From assembly GCA_947095535.1 (NCBI GenBank), contig OX352774.1, forward strand, positions 266,325,843 through 266,389,842: a stretch of DNA of 64,000 nt, read 5' to 3'. The stretch is from Poecilobothrus nobilitatus. Taxonomy: Eukaryota; Arthropoda; Insecta; Diptera; Dolichopodidae. Shown piece after piece: positions 24,770 to 37,227 of the stretch (within the stretch, counting starts at the first letter, position 1; every line of letters begins with the position of its first letter). A model generated the notes under the pieces. It saw nothing but the letters and a program-made list of their open reading frames with translations. It did not search any database and was not told where the DNA came from. Made by a program: the position numbers and the translations under genes.

Positions 24770-27700
24770 GCAACCCAATCATTAGGCCACCAAAAGTATA
24801 TTTGACAGAAGGTTTTTGTTGCAATTTTTAAATTAAATTACATACTTCAGGGGGCAAATAGTTTTTTCAATTTTGCTAAATAAATTAAATTCAATATATA
24901 AATAGACATTTTGAACTAAACAAGTAGCTGAGCAAAAATTTTAATATAATGTTTTTAAGACATATAGGATAACCGAAGTTTCTTTAATCAACAAGAGAAG
25001 GATATAGAACTTCACATTAAATTACTACAAAAGGAATAATAAATTGCATTTTCTATAAGGCATAGGGAGACTATTCTTTAACTAAAAGGACAGATGAAGA
25101 ACTAATCACCAAATTCAATATAAAGTTAAAGAAGGAAAATAAAGTTAATTTAAACATGGCAGTCATCATTTTCAAACCACCAATTTCAGATATGGGAACA
25201 TTTTAAATTCTTGTTTTTAAACCAAACAAGAATTTTATTGGCGTTCTCATAGTGACAGTTTTTAAAAGCTTAATTAATTATTATATTTCAATATTTTTCT
25301 GTTTAAAAGAACTTTTCACAATTTTACATCAAAATTGCATTTAAAAATAAATGGACTGACAACCCAAAAAAATAAGCAAAATAATTTTAATTTATAATAT
25401 TTTCCATCTAAATAAAATTGTTTGAGGTTATTTTTATAAGTTTAAATTGTGTTTTCTGTGAAAATTTTTCCTAACTTAATATTAAAGTGTGAAATTTGCG
25501 TGAGAATGGAGTAAAAATATTTTTTAGGCCAAGATCGCTTAAATATGATAAAAAATGTAAAAGTTTCTTGTTTAACAATAATTTTAAAATAATTTATTTT
25601 TTAAGTGAAAAAAAAATTTTTTAAAAATAAATTTTGTTAATTGATTTTCATAAAATTTAGAGTTTAATGTGTTAAATTTTAAAAATTTATTATTAAATTA
25701 AATTATTGTATAGAGGTTGACTAATAAAATGTCTGGTCAATATGCATGAGATAAAAATTTCTCATATACTGCTTAGTGAACAGATCAAAAGTAACCTTAT
25801 ACTAGATGGTTCAAAAGAAAAGTAGAACGCGATTGACAAAATATGTTTAATTTTATTTATAAATTATTTAATTATTTAACCACGATTAAAGATTCACGGT
25901 TTTAAGAAAACCGCAATTATATGAAATTAAAAAATTTTATAATTTTTTTAAAATATTAAAAAAGTTCAACACCTCAGAAACCTTATAACATTTTAGTTAG
26001 CATCAATAAAAATGATTCTCCACAATAACAAATGATTTTCCCTAAAACTTATCTTTATCTTGTAAATATTTTGTCTTCTTCATTCTCATCATTAATGATC
26101 ACTTTACCTTCGTCCTCTTAATATTAATAAGATGATATAAACCCATTAAATTTAAAAGATAAGTTCTTAAGCTTACTTCGTTTTTTTTTATGTTGCTTTC
26201 TTTATATTTTTGGTAATTTAGAGTTGTAAAACTGAAAAATCAGAAACAAAACAAAAAAAAAACTTTACCATTACACTCTTCAATATTTAATTAAATTGTA
26301 GAAGTACCGTTCATAAAACTTTTTAATTGCAAAAGCAGCGAATAACTTCCGCGAAAATTAATTTTAACTACAAGCCTTCCAGTATACGCATCAAATTTTT
26401 TTCCTTTTCTTCTTTTTTGAACTAAAATTTTTTTTTTATCTAAATCTGCATATGTATTTGTAAGGAGAGAAAAAGTATAAGGAAACAACAAAAAGGGAGG
26501 ATGCAATAAATATGCATATAAAAAACAAAAACTATTTTACAGAAAAATTAAAAAAAAAAATTACTTAAAATACAAGGATTCATAACGTCATAAAAGATTA
26601 TCCACCCTCTTTAATTTTATAATTCCTTATCATAATAGGAAGTCGTTATTGGTTTTTTTTTTTAACTAAAAATATTTGTAATGATGTGGATATGAAGCTA
26701 TTTATATATAGTTGTGTCGTTTTTGTTTAAAAAAAATAAGATCAAGTAATAATTTGAAGCTTCTTTTCGTGTTTTTGGCTTATTCATTAGGACGATACTT
26801 CTTCTGAATCGTATCATGAACGTTAACTTCAGTTCGTACCAGAAATTTAATTTTATATTTTTTTCTAAATTTCGAAAGTCTAAATTTAAACCTCTGATTC
26901 AAATTTATGAAAATTTAAGAGACACTTCGGAACTGTTATATTAGGATGATACTCACACATAAATTTTATTTTAATAGATATTTGGTTTTATCAAATTTAA
27001 GTTTTTATTATTAATTGCATCGGTAATAGTTAATTAATTTAAAGCTAATTTGATCAATAAAAAAACAAGGCTTGATAATACATAAATGAAGAGAAAAGAA
27101 ATAGTTATTTAAGTTTTATAAAAATTGATTGAATAAAACCAGATGGAAATGTTTTAATCAATATTTAAAATCTCCTATCTAACCGAGACTTAATTATAAT
27201 TGTATAGGACATATTTCCTATTTTCGCTTCCAAGTCTATAATATTCAAGTATTACTACTATCAGGGCTTCGAGTTTTAAAGAAACTGTGGAAACAAAAAA
27301 TTTAAAAACTAAAGAATATCGTAACTAAAATGTTAAATTTATAAGATTAATTAAAACTTACAATATTCAGAAGATTTGTTTCAAAAAATTATCTGCAGGC
27401 ATACTAAAATTTAGAATCTTGAAAGTATCATTAAATGTGACATATTCAAATTAATACTTATTTTGTAAAATTAAAATTTTTGTTATATTTGTAATTTTAG
27501 TATCTAAATGTTTTTTGTACTTTTATTTCATACTTCTTAGTATAAAATTTTTTTTACTATTTTTCATCTTTTGCAATTTTTCATTATTAAATTTTTTTTT
27601 CTTCCCTTTTATTTTTTTTAATATTAATCTTATTTCAAGATGTTGCTAAGTTCATTTCAAAGTTTTTGGTATTATGATATAAAGGTTTGGATGATAAAAA

Positions 27701-28470
27701 ATGTAGAACAAGAAAATTTGAAATTTTCTTTTTAAATTTTAATAAATAGGGTTGAAATTAGTCCTCTCTTATTATATACAGTAGGTATGTACGGTTTCAT
27801 AATTGCAATAACTGTATTTTGTAATTTTTTGAAGGATTTCTTTCAGTTTCAGTTTATACAGTTTTTTTTTTCTTCTGTTAATTTTTTAAGAAGTAAATTT
27901 TTTTTTTTATTTATGATTTTTTATATGTTTATTGAAATTTAATTTTCGTATTTTCTCTAGAGTCCTTCTATATACGGCAGTTCTTATACTGATAATTACC
28001 ACTAATTAACTTAAATGCCCATGTTATATATATGATGCACTTTGAAATGTATACTTGAGGGGAAAAAAACATACGGAAGAATAAATGATTAAAATTAATT
28101 GAAATAAATTTTATACGTTATTAAAGTAACAGTGATTAAATATATTTTTTTATTATAATCGCATTCCATTATAAAATCTCTCTATATTATTTTGAAATTT
28201 TATGATTACGTTGGTTTTGTTTAGAGTTTTTAAATTTTTGTTTTTTTTTTAATTAAATTTCTGTCAAATTATAATTTATCTTATATTAATGATAACTACT
28301 TCAAACGAAGGTTTATATACTATATAGACTTTGATATTATATTTTCATGAAAGGTTATACAAAATTAAAAGAAGAATAAAATTACTTAATGGACTGGTAT
28401 TTTACGTAACTAAAATATGTTTTTTTATATAAAAAACATAATCGTCACTAGTTAGCAAAATAATAAAAAT
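24770..28470. other. AT-rich stretch without a recognisable gene
   Basis: No gene is visible. At 26790-26840 a compact inverted-repeat patch occurs: GATAC and GTATC flank TTCTTCTGAATC, followed by GAACGTTAACTTCAGTTC. A 71-codon minus-strand frame at 26291-26506 has unremarkable composition and no recognisable domain. Confidence 0.5.
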
Positions 28471-28690
28471 AATAGGCGGATTCATAGTTCCCTTACAGTC
28501 CCACTCCCAATTCAGTGTTTCCGCATTCTTATCCTATCTTTCCTTATCCATATTCCTTAGCCAATATACTGCGATAGCTGGTAGGGGGTTTTATCACAGT
28601 AGGTTTATTCAGTAACAATCTGACACTATACCTTGGTGTCTTGGTGGCAATTCTTTGTGTTTTTGAAAGATTCCCACCTCACGTAGGAAA
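28470..28690 (-). repeat. Dispersed repeat fragment B
   Basis: This is a clear GC-richer island of about 220 bp in AT-rich surroundings. On the minus strand it runs CCTACGTGAGGTGGGAATC, TTTCAAAAACACAAAG, then CACCAAGACACCAAGG and TATAGTGTCAGATTGTTACT, matching the block near 23441. Stops interrupt all frames. I interpret it as a fragment of a mobile element, possibly from a 3' UTR, but cannot name the family. Confidence 0.4.
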
Positions 28691-28699
28691 AAAAAGAAA

Positions 28700-31600
28700 C
28701 TTAATCGAATAATAATCGGATAGTCATTCCGATTCTAAAAAATTAAAAGAAAATTTAAATAAATTTCTGGGAAGCATATTACAAAGGAAGTTATTATATT
28801 AAATTAATAAGTCATTATTTTATTAATAATTTCAAAATAAAAAATTCTATGATATTCTTAAGTATTTTAAATGGAATTGTAGAATCGCTAATAATAATTA
28901 TCTATAATTACTTATTAAGCCGATAAAAAAATGATTCTTTGTTAATAAGATTAACACCCTTTAGATTTAAATTTAAATTTTAATTTATAAAATATTGTTT
29001 ACGCATAATGATATATTTAAATATTATATTCTAAGGAATTAAAACTGAATACATAATTTTCTTTCTTAGTTCTTGAATAAAAATTAGAACATTATATTTT
29101 AAAAATGAAGGACCTATTTATAATCCTTTTTCTTTTTTTTTTGAAATATGAAAGAAACCATTATAAGCGGAAGTAAGTCAAGAACTAAATACGAAAACAT
29201 TGAATTGGAGGTAAATATATATAGCAAATTAAAGAAGTGTAGGTAGTATTTTATAAAATAAAAGTGTTATTCAGATTTTTATATTTAAACATAAATGTAA
29301 TTAATGTACATTAAATAGTTCTAATCATATTATATTATATAAAAAAGCGCACTTTATAAATTTAAATTTTTAATGGAAAAATTTATTTAAAATGAGAAAA
29401 ATCTTAAAAATAATCAGAAAATGCATTCAACAATAAATTTCTTAAAAATAATTTTTAGAGAATTTTTTATATATACATACATACAATATTCTAAACTACT
29501 TTTAAAAAAGAATTTTTTTATATAATTCTTTTTAAATGAGAAAAATTGAAATGAATTGACGGCTCTGGAATACTTAATAAATTCTATTTAGAAGAAAAAA
29601 ATACTGACTTCCTACAAAATAATGTTTTATATATCTATAATTCTTAGTTAAAGTGTCGAAAAAATAACCAAAGTGGTTAAAAAATAGAATGTGTATATAG
29701 CGTTATAGTTTAATAAAAATTTTTTTTTTTTTTTGTTTTTAGTGTTAAAGTCTTTCTAAGTATTTTAAACTTATCATGTTACCGTTTTACGATATTGCCT
29801 TTTCATAAATTATTAATTATCAGTCTTTCTTTCCCTACATTTTACCTCTATTTAATGAATTTATATCGGAGTTTCGGCTTAATCTGAGTAAAAGTTAAAC
29901 TTAGCAGTCGCTGAACCTAATCAGATGAATAACTTTTTTATTCAGATAATCAGTTAAAATTCTATATAATATTGTTTCTCCATTTAACACTAAAACCTTT
30001 TGTTCCTTTAAGGATCACAGGGCATCCAGAAATTCATTTATTATTCATATATTCGATTTTTTAATATAAGTCTCAAAATAGTCTGTATAGTCAATAAAAA
30101 GCACTCATCGAAATAGAATTTTATTACTAGCTATATTTATTAAACAAAAATTGTTAAAAGATATAACAAAATTTGTTAAAGATTAAATAGAAAATAACAG
30201 GTAACAGGAATTAAAATATCTATAGGTAACACTTTATTTTTATTTAATTTATCATATATGAAAACAACAAACATAAAACAAAATACAAAACCATTTAAAG
30301 CTAGAAATCAGGAACTATCCCAATAAATTTTATGACCTAAGAAAAGAAGATCACAATTTGTTGTAGTGATTACATAAACTGATGGGTTCATATTTTTTAT
30401 ATATTTATATTTATATATATTAATATATATATATATATTTAAAATTATTAAGAATAAGCTCTTCATAATTTCAGATAAAATAGAAAACTTGTTATATATA
30501 TTATTTTTCATTATTTTAAATTCAATAATTATACAAATGACTGATTCATTAGATAAATTGAATTTCATTTTCCTTTTTGCTTCCCTTACTTTTATTTCTA
30601 TTTTCTTGAGAACTCATTTATATAATTGCTAATAAATCCAAATTTAATTTTACCTAATTTTTTTTTTCAATTTGCACAATAAGATAAGTGCAATAAATGC
30701 TACCGCCATTAATAGATTAACTTTTATTCAATTTTTTCCTTTTTATTCTTTTTCTTTTTATTGTATTTTATAGGATTAAAAACAAAAGGATATAAAAAGA
30801 AAAATAATTTTTGTAAAACATACTTTTCCTATTTCTATCGAGTAATTTTGGGCCCATAAGAATTAAAAAAAAAAAACATGAAAATCTCCTCCTCTCTTAA
30901 AATTTTCTTTTATATACAATAAAAACCAACCATCATCATCATTGCATAATATTTATTTATTCATTCATATTTACCGAATTATCATATCAAGTTATTACCT
31001 ATATATACCTTATTGTTTTTATGCGCTCATTCATATCTAAAATAGATTAAATGAACAGTATAATGTACATTACATTCATATAGACCTATTGATGTATATA
31101 TGTATATCTTAAAATTCATATGCATAATGTAATACATATATTGCATAATATGCTTATAGGATTCAAAATTAAAAAACAAAAATTGAAAAGAATTGTAAAA
31201 TCTGACTGCCAGGATAATTGAAAACAAAACAAAAATTTTTTTCAAAAACAACTATTTCAAACAATAAACAACTAACAAAAACACATAAAATCTAAGCAAT
31301 ACCTGTATATTTGTTAAGTTGATTGGATATACATATTATGTCTATTCCTTACATTATAATTTTGGTTTTAATTTTTTTTTTTGGTAACCAGATCTTTTTA
31401 TTTTTGCACAATATTATGCATGTGTACCCTTATTAGATTCACTTTGTATCTCGGTCTAGAAAGGGGTGGTACAGTATATAACTAATTATTATTTTAAAAG
31501 AGTGAGAGATTTTTTCTTACAATTTTCCAACTTTTTTTTCATGTTTTATATCTCAGTTTCTGCTTTACTCTATTACTACTTTTTGTTTTACGTTTCGTTT

Positions 31601-32470
31601 TATCTAATAGATACAAGCCAATATTATACCATTAACCTAATCATTCGTCGAACATTAAGAGCATTGTTTTTATTGTATTATTGTTTTTTTTTGTTGTATT
31701 TGTTTTAATTTTTGATTTCTCCCCAATTTTCCATCCATTAAATGCATTAAAAGATTCATGATACCGGTACAACAAAACCGAAAATATAAATAAAGATGGC
31801 AAACGCTGTTATCGCATATATACAAAAGCACATATGTAAATAAAACAATGTTTTTTCTCATTATTCTCTTACAATTTCCTATCCATATAAATATATGCAC
31901 ACATGTTTTTGTATGAATAGATTTGTGATAAGTGATATAATAACAAAAATATACAATTTATTATGGAACTCATAATCCTAATCAAAAAATTTATCAAAAT
32001 ATACAAGAAAGTCCATTGTAGTCCTTCAATGAATTGTTACAAGACCATTGTAACTATTGAAAAAAAATTACAACTATACAAAATGTCCTGTATGCAAAAA
32101 TATACGCGTTATGAATTGATTAAAAGTGTAAGTTAATTATTATTATTATTTTGAGTAAAGTAAATTTTATTAAAAAACATATTGCAAAAATATTTTTTTA
32201 TTTAAAAATATCTTCCAAAAGTTGTTCGACAAAAAAGCCACTTAGCAAACTTCTCACTTTATTCTTGACAAAATTTTGCATAAAACTGTTTAACAATAAT
32301 CATGTCTGAATGCATTTATGCTGAATAGTTTAAAAAATAAAACCATATAAAGATTGAAAATTAAAATTAAAATCACTAATTTTAAATATTTTCTTAATTA
32401 TTTGAAAAATCAAATTCTTGGAGAAATTACAATATTTGACTTTGATCAAATTACCATTTTGGGTTACTAT
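28700..32470. other. AT-rich stretch without a recognisable gene
   Basis: No gene is visible. Short frames at 30308, 31027, 31466 and 31670 translate to low-complexity or hydrophobic peptides typical of AT-rich DNA. TA microsatellite sequence lies at about 30395-30445. Confidence 0.5.
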
Positions 32471-32476
32471 TTTAAG

Positions 32477-32766
32477 ACCGTGTTTCATTTGACTGTATTT
32501 CACTTAACTGTATTTCATTTGACTGAATTTTATTTGTAACAACTCTAAACCCCCCCCCCCCCTAATTATATGTTTTACAAACATACTTGAACAACAAAGC
32601 ATTTAAGAGTGGAGCCTGCCGCTTCCAAACCCCTTCTAAACAAATTATTGAAACCCTGATTTTATAACCAACACTAAAATACCTCCTAATTATACATATG
32701 TTTTACATACAGTCAAATGATAATATAGTCAACTTGCAAAAAATACAATCAAATAACACTACAGGC
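32477..32766. mobile_element. Short foldback element with tandem-repeat arms
   Basis: The left arm (about 32477-32535) is made of imperfect 15-bp units, TTTCATTTGACTGTA, in about three and a half copies. The right arm (about 32705-32766) holds inverted versions (ACAGTCAAATGA, TAGTCAACTTG, ACAATCAAATAACACTACAG). Aligned as reverse complements, the arms agree at roughly three quarters of positions by eye. Between them lies a minus-strand core unit: ATTTTAGTGTTGGTTATAAA, ATCAGGGTTTCAATAATTTG, then GGGGTTTGGAAGC, the same core as at 480-560 and 38980-39045. A 13-base C tract (32550-32562) lies just inside the left arm. The outer ends are approximate and no target-site duplication was found. There is no coding capacity. 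Foldback/MuDR-like affiliation is by analogy with the 36504 element. Confidence 0.5.
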
Positions 32767-32977
32767 ATATGATACGCTTACGTCCATTTTGCAAACTGTA
32801 GTATTTTTGTAAAATGTACTTTTATCAGAAAAATATTTTGATGAAATGTCATTTTGTAAAAAAATGTTGTGATGTGTCGACCTTCCAATTCCTTTATTTC
32901 AATAAAAATTTACTTGTTATTCAAAAAACAAATATTTTTTCGAAATCAAAGTCAATTTTTTTGATTTTTTCTGGATT

Positions 32978-33060
32978 CGGGAAGTGGAATTCGACCCGCA
33001 CTTCCTCAGTGTATACAGCGTATTTTATACGCTCTTACCAACTAGGCCACCGAGGCCCCA
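32978..33060 (-). mobile_element. tRNA-derived SINE head, family 2
   Basis: The minus strand reads GGGGCCTCGGTGGCCTAGTT, GGTAAGAGCGTATAAAATAC, GCTGTATACACTGAGG, then GCGGGTCGAATTCCAC. It carries an A-box-like TGGCCTAGTTGGTAAGAG and a B-box-like GGGTCGAATTCC. The GAGCGTATAAAATA..CTGTA run matches the plus-strand SINE at 43649, so this is another member of that family. The body and tail are missing or unrecognisable. It overlaps a 90-codon plus-strand frame (32814-33086), which is therefore not a gene. Confidence 0.7.
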
Positions 33061-33069
33061 CTTTTTTAA

Positions 33070-33740
33070 TTTCTTACGATAATTAAGTTCATAATCAGAA
33101 CTTAATTGGAAAAATTTAATAAAAAATTTTCTTCTTCATCTAATGAAAAAACAAAAACAACCAGCAAGGTTATATAATATTAAACTTTGGGTTCATAAAA
33201 AATGTTTTTTCAAGAGGTAACCTTCTTTATAGGGTAAAATATTCGTCGTACTCTTTTAAATTATTTACACTTTTCTTCATGCCATGATAAGCCATGATAA
33301 ACTAATATGTACAATTTTGCATTATGATTATAGAATAAGGTCCATCACTAGTTAATTTTTTTTGTACATTCTGTATATTATAAATACAAGCACATACCAC
33401 TCATATGTAAAGTATGGTAAATAGAATTCATTACATTATAAACAATCAAACACACTAATGAAGATATTATTGTATATTGTATACATACAATTAATTACAT
33501 TGACATTTTTATACACATAAGTACCCTATAAATAGCAGTTATAGTAAAAATAGTTACAACAATAATAATACAAATATCAAAATAATATCAAAACGTTATT
33601 ACAAAGCAAAACAATAAGCAGTAGGTATTGTATACTTTTCTTCTTTTTCTATTATCAGATACATGAATATGCTATTAAGTACCTGATATGGTGTGCATAA
33701 TATTCTCGTATTATGATATAATCAAAATGGATTCATATAA

Positions 33741-33774
<34 letters not shown>

Positions 33775-36494
33775 TTAGATAAAACACAATAAAAAGAGAA
33801 GAACAGTGTGGAGTTGTCTTTGCCAACTAGGATACCACAACGAACATAAAAGTGCTGTTTTAAAATTTAATCGTTTTCTTAGAAATTTTAATTAAGTGCT
33901 AAGATATATTTATATTTATGTAAATTTCGGAAATGTATGGCAGCTACTCGACCCCATTGTACTTAAGCGACTAAATTTTACAAAAGTTGTTGCAATGAAA
34001 CTTAACCAAATTTTATAAAATTCGGGATGTCCAGGTTTTTTAAGTACCAAGATATGAGCATTAGACTAAAACGGTTTTACTAGAATAAATTTTTCAAAAG
34101 TTGTTGGCAAAAAACTTAACTTCTTCTGGCAACATTTCAGACATCTAACCTAATTATATACTGAGTTATGTACAAAACAAAAACAAATTAAATTGCAGAT
34201 TGCAGATTGCCGAACGAAGTTATTCAATTTCAAGAGCAAAACTAGCATTAATATAAATTTATATGCACATAGCTAAATCGGCTTAGAATGCAATCCGGAT
34301 GAGCAAGAATATAAATATACATTTATACATCGTCTTCTTTATGGTGCGAGAAACGAAATGGTAAATTTATTATACCCTTAGAAATATATTCGTACGGTAT
34401 CTTTTCCCGTACGAATACATGTAAATATTTTAATATTAAGAAAAAAGGTAAAATTCTCAACCTATATATAAATTAATGTTATCAGCCTTTTTGGGTTACT
34501 ATAGTCTGTCGTTTTCCTTTTTTTTAATTTCTTAAAATTTTAGTGGTATTTTTGGGTCTATATACTATTTGTATACCATGTCGAGTATAGATTAATTTTA
34601 TTTTTATCTTTATTGCAATTACAACTAGATATAAAACGCATGTTACTTAATAATTTATTTCATACGGAAAAGAGAAAGAAGAATAGAAAGAGATAGGGAA
34701 TATTAAAGTAAAAATGACTTTCTTATGGTAAACTATTATGTATAATTAAAGCTCGAACTAAAATTTTTGTTTTTTTTATTATTTTGGGTTCTAAAAGAAA
34801 ATATTGAGATTTTTGTTGAAAATTTTTGAAAGGGTTAATATAAGTATGTATATCGCGAAATATTATTCAGTTGTTAGACTATAAATAATTTTTAGTTTTT
34901 TTTTTTAAATTGAAATAATATTAAAAGAAAAAATTTTTCTGACTATTTGAAAAATAAAATATTTTAAGATCGGGAATAATATCTTAAAGATTCTAAAATT
35001 AAAGATCTCTTTTTATATTAAATTATGTCTAAATTTTTATTTATTTATTTTTACTTTTTTTGATTCAGTTATTAATAAATCCTAGAAAAAGTTAATGTGC
35101 TCTGGTTTGATCTAAACTCTGAAGAGCGGTCTATTTAAAATTTTAACATTTTTTCATGTTATCTTACCAATTATGTATACAAATGAAAGCAATTAATATC
35201 CATCATTTCAATATGGTTTTTATAAATTGTAAAAAGATAATTTCCCTATTGTTCCCTATATTTCATTCTCTTTTAATATCCCCAATATGTTTTTTATAAC
35301 AATATTCTGTATACAAATTTCTCAAAAAATTAATTTTACTCTTGAGCCGGTCTATTTTGAAATAATTATCATATTTTTTATCATAAACATTCTTACATTT
35401 TAATTAGCAAAAAAAATATTTATAAAACGCATATACTAAATTATACGACCGCACAGCTTAGGCTAAGGTCTTAATTGTTCAAATTACAAATTTATATAAT
35501 GTAAATTGTAAACTATCCTGTAAAAATGATATTTAAAATAAAGAAAAACAAAAAAAAAAAGCAGTTAATCTTAATTAGACTTTGAAAGAAAAAAAACATA
35601 ATTTAATGTATTTAATCTAAAAACTTAATTGAGTTTATCTTATCAATACTACAGAACATATTACTAACACCACTACAAATTACTACTAACAATATATATA
35701 TATATATGTAAAAGAATTAAAACGTCTAATTGGTCTAACTATTGTTTTACTTCCTATATATATATGAAACATCTAATCGTAATAATATCAATAATTAAGA
35801 AGTATTTTATAATTTTTTATTTAAGATGAAAATCAAATTTATTATCGTTAGATACTGTTATCACAAGATATACCGTTCAACCACCACTTAATTAAAAGTA
35901 TAACTTTAAAATATTCAAACAACATCTGTTATTATAATAATCATTCAAATAAAAACAAAAATATAAAAGAAATAAAAAAAAAATAATATTTTTATCTCAT
36001 AATTAATTCACAACGATTTTCACAATGATTTTATCTCACTTATTACACTAGGCAATGTTTTCTAGACTTGCAACGATCATTACACCTGAAAGCGTTTAAA
36101 ACCATTTTAAAATTTTTTAATTTTCTAATCACAATATCTATCGACCATCACAATTTTTAGCACATTTTAAAAAAAAAATTGTGAAAATTTGGTTATTAGT
36201 TCACTGTTTGTCTGTCCATCTTTTATAGATGCTCCGTTATAAATGCTCCGACGAAGTATTTATTACAATTTTCTTATGGTTCTTATATTTCAAAATATAG
36301 TTTTTTTTATTATAATATTTGTTACAACTCAAACGATTAAAACTAGAAAATTTACAAATATGTACATTTACAGTTAGATTTAGTAATGACTTGTTTCTTA
36401 TTTCAATTATTTCTTTTCTATTATTAATATTTTGTTTACGAAACTACGTTCGTCTGTTTAAACCATTTAAAATAAAACAATGAAATTTTTACCA
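33070..36494. other. AT-rich stretch with minor repeats
   Basis: I see no gene. The stretch contains a 26-bp (AT)n microsatellite at about 33745-33770 and two imperfect copies of CAAAAGTTGTTGnnAnnAAA about 114 bp apart (from 33981 and 34095). GCAGATT occurs twice in tandem near 34196-34210. The hairpin at 34387-34417 is annotated separately. Confidence 0.5.
34387..34417. repeat. 11-bp perfect hairpin with 9-base loop
   Basis: TATTCGTACGG (34387-34397) and CCGTACGAATA (34407-34417) are exact reverse complements separated by TATCTTTTC. The CGTACG-containing stem is unusual in such AT-rich sequence. Nothing nearby shows what it serves. It may be a terminal or subterminal hairpin of a decayed element, or chance. 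Confidence 0.55.
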
Positions 36495-36503
36495 TAGATA
36501 TTT

Positions 36504-37218
36504 GGTGCCGTGATATAACTCCATATATCATAACGCCATATGTCATAAAGCCACTCACTGGAGTGTCTCATAAAGCCATAATCGCGAAAATTTTTAATAT
36601 GGCTTTAAGTCACACTCGAATGTGTCATAAAGCCATAATGGCGTTATGACTCACTTCAAAGAATTTTTTTTTTGGAAAAATCAATAGAAATATTATTATT
36701 TCAAAATTTATAATTTGGTGACAAGTATACCTTCTATGCGTAACCATAGTTTCTTTGATTTTGTAACCGACTATAAAATCTCTTCTAATTCAGAATCTCT
36801 CATATACATATAAATATAAATATTCTGGAAAAAGTGAATAGCCTGATTTTGAATCCAACTCTAAAATTCCTCCCAATCCGGAATAATGTATATATATATA
36901 TATATAATATGTGTACATAAGAACGCGGTTCGTCTACGTTCTGCGCGGCGGCGAATACGTGCTTACCCTATACCCTAAGATTAATTTAACATGTTCATGA
37001 AGAGAACAAATAATATAGTACGATAATAATGATAACTGTAAAATTTTATAATATGCAACATTTTCATTTTCAATCAATCAATTTTAATTATATGATGTTA
37101 TGCCTCAAAATTTTTAAAACACAATATGGCTTTATGACTCACTTGAATGTGTTTTAAAGCCATATTAAAGAATTTCGCGATTATGGCTTTATCACATATG
37201 GCGTTATATCACGGTACC
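36504..37218. mobile_element. Foldback/MuDR-like transposon, non-autonomous, with 9-bp target duplication
   Basis: The element is 715 bp. The left end is GGTGCCGTGATATAAC and the right end, reverse complemented, is GGTACCGTGATATAAC. Both arms continue for roughly 100-150 bp with inverted copies of a short unit, GTCATAAAGCCATAA, plus TCGCGAAA and TTTAATATGGCTTTAA blocks. The 9-bp sequence TAGATATTT flanks it directly at 36495-36503 and 37219-37227. Long inverted repeats built of short tandem units with 9-bp duplications are characteristic of Drosophila Foldback elements and the MuDR/Mutator-like superfamily. The interior carries minus-strand core units: CCTGATTTTGAATCCAACTC followed by TAAAATTCC at about 36843-36870, and TTTGTAACCGACTATAAAAT at about 36761. 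It also has a GC-rich patch at about 36925-36970 (CGTTCTGCGCGGCGGCGAA). No transposase frame is present, so it would need help in trans. Confidence 0.85.
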
Positions 37219-37227
37219 TAGATATTT

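Noticed and set aside
32814..33086. 90-codon open frame
   Set aside because: Its 3' half runs antisense through a tRNA-derived SINE head, and the rest is low-complexity. No domain is visible.
33745..33770. (AT)n palindrome as a structured element
   Set aside because: It is an ordinary dinucleotide microsatellite. Many similar runs occur throughout the window.
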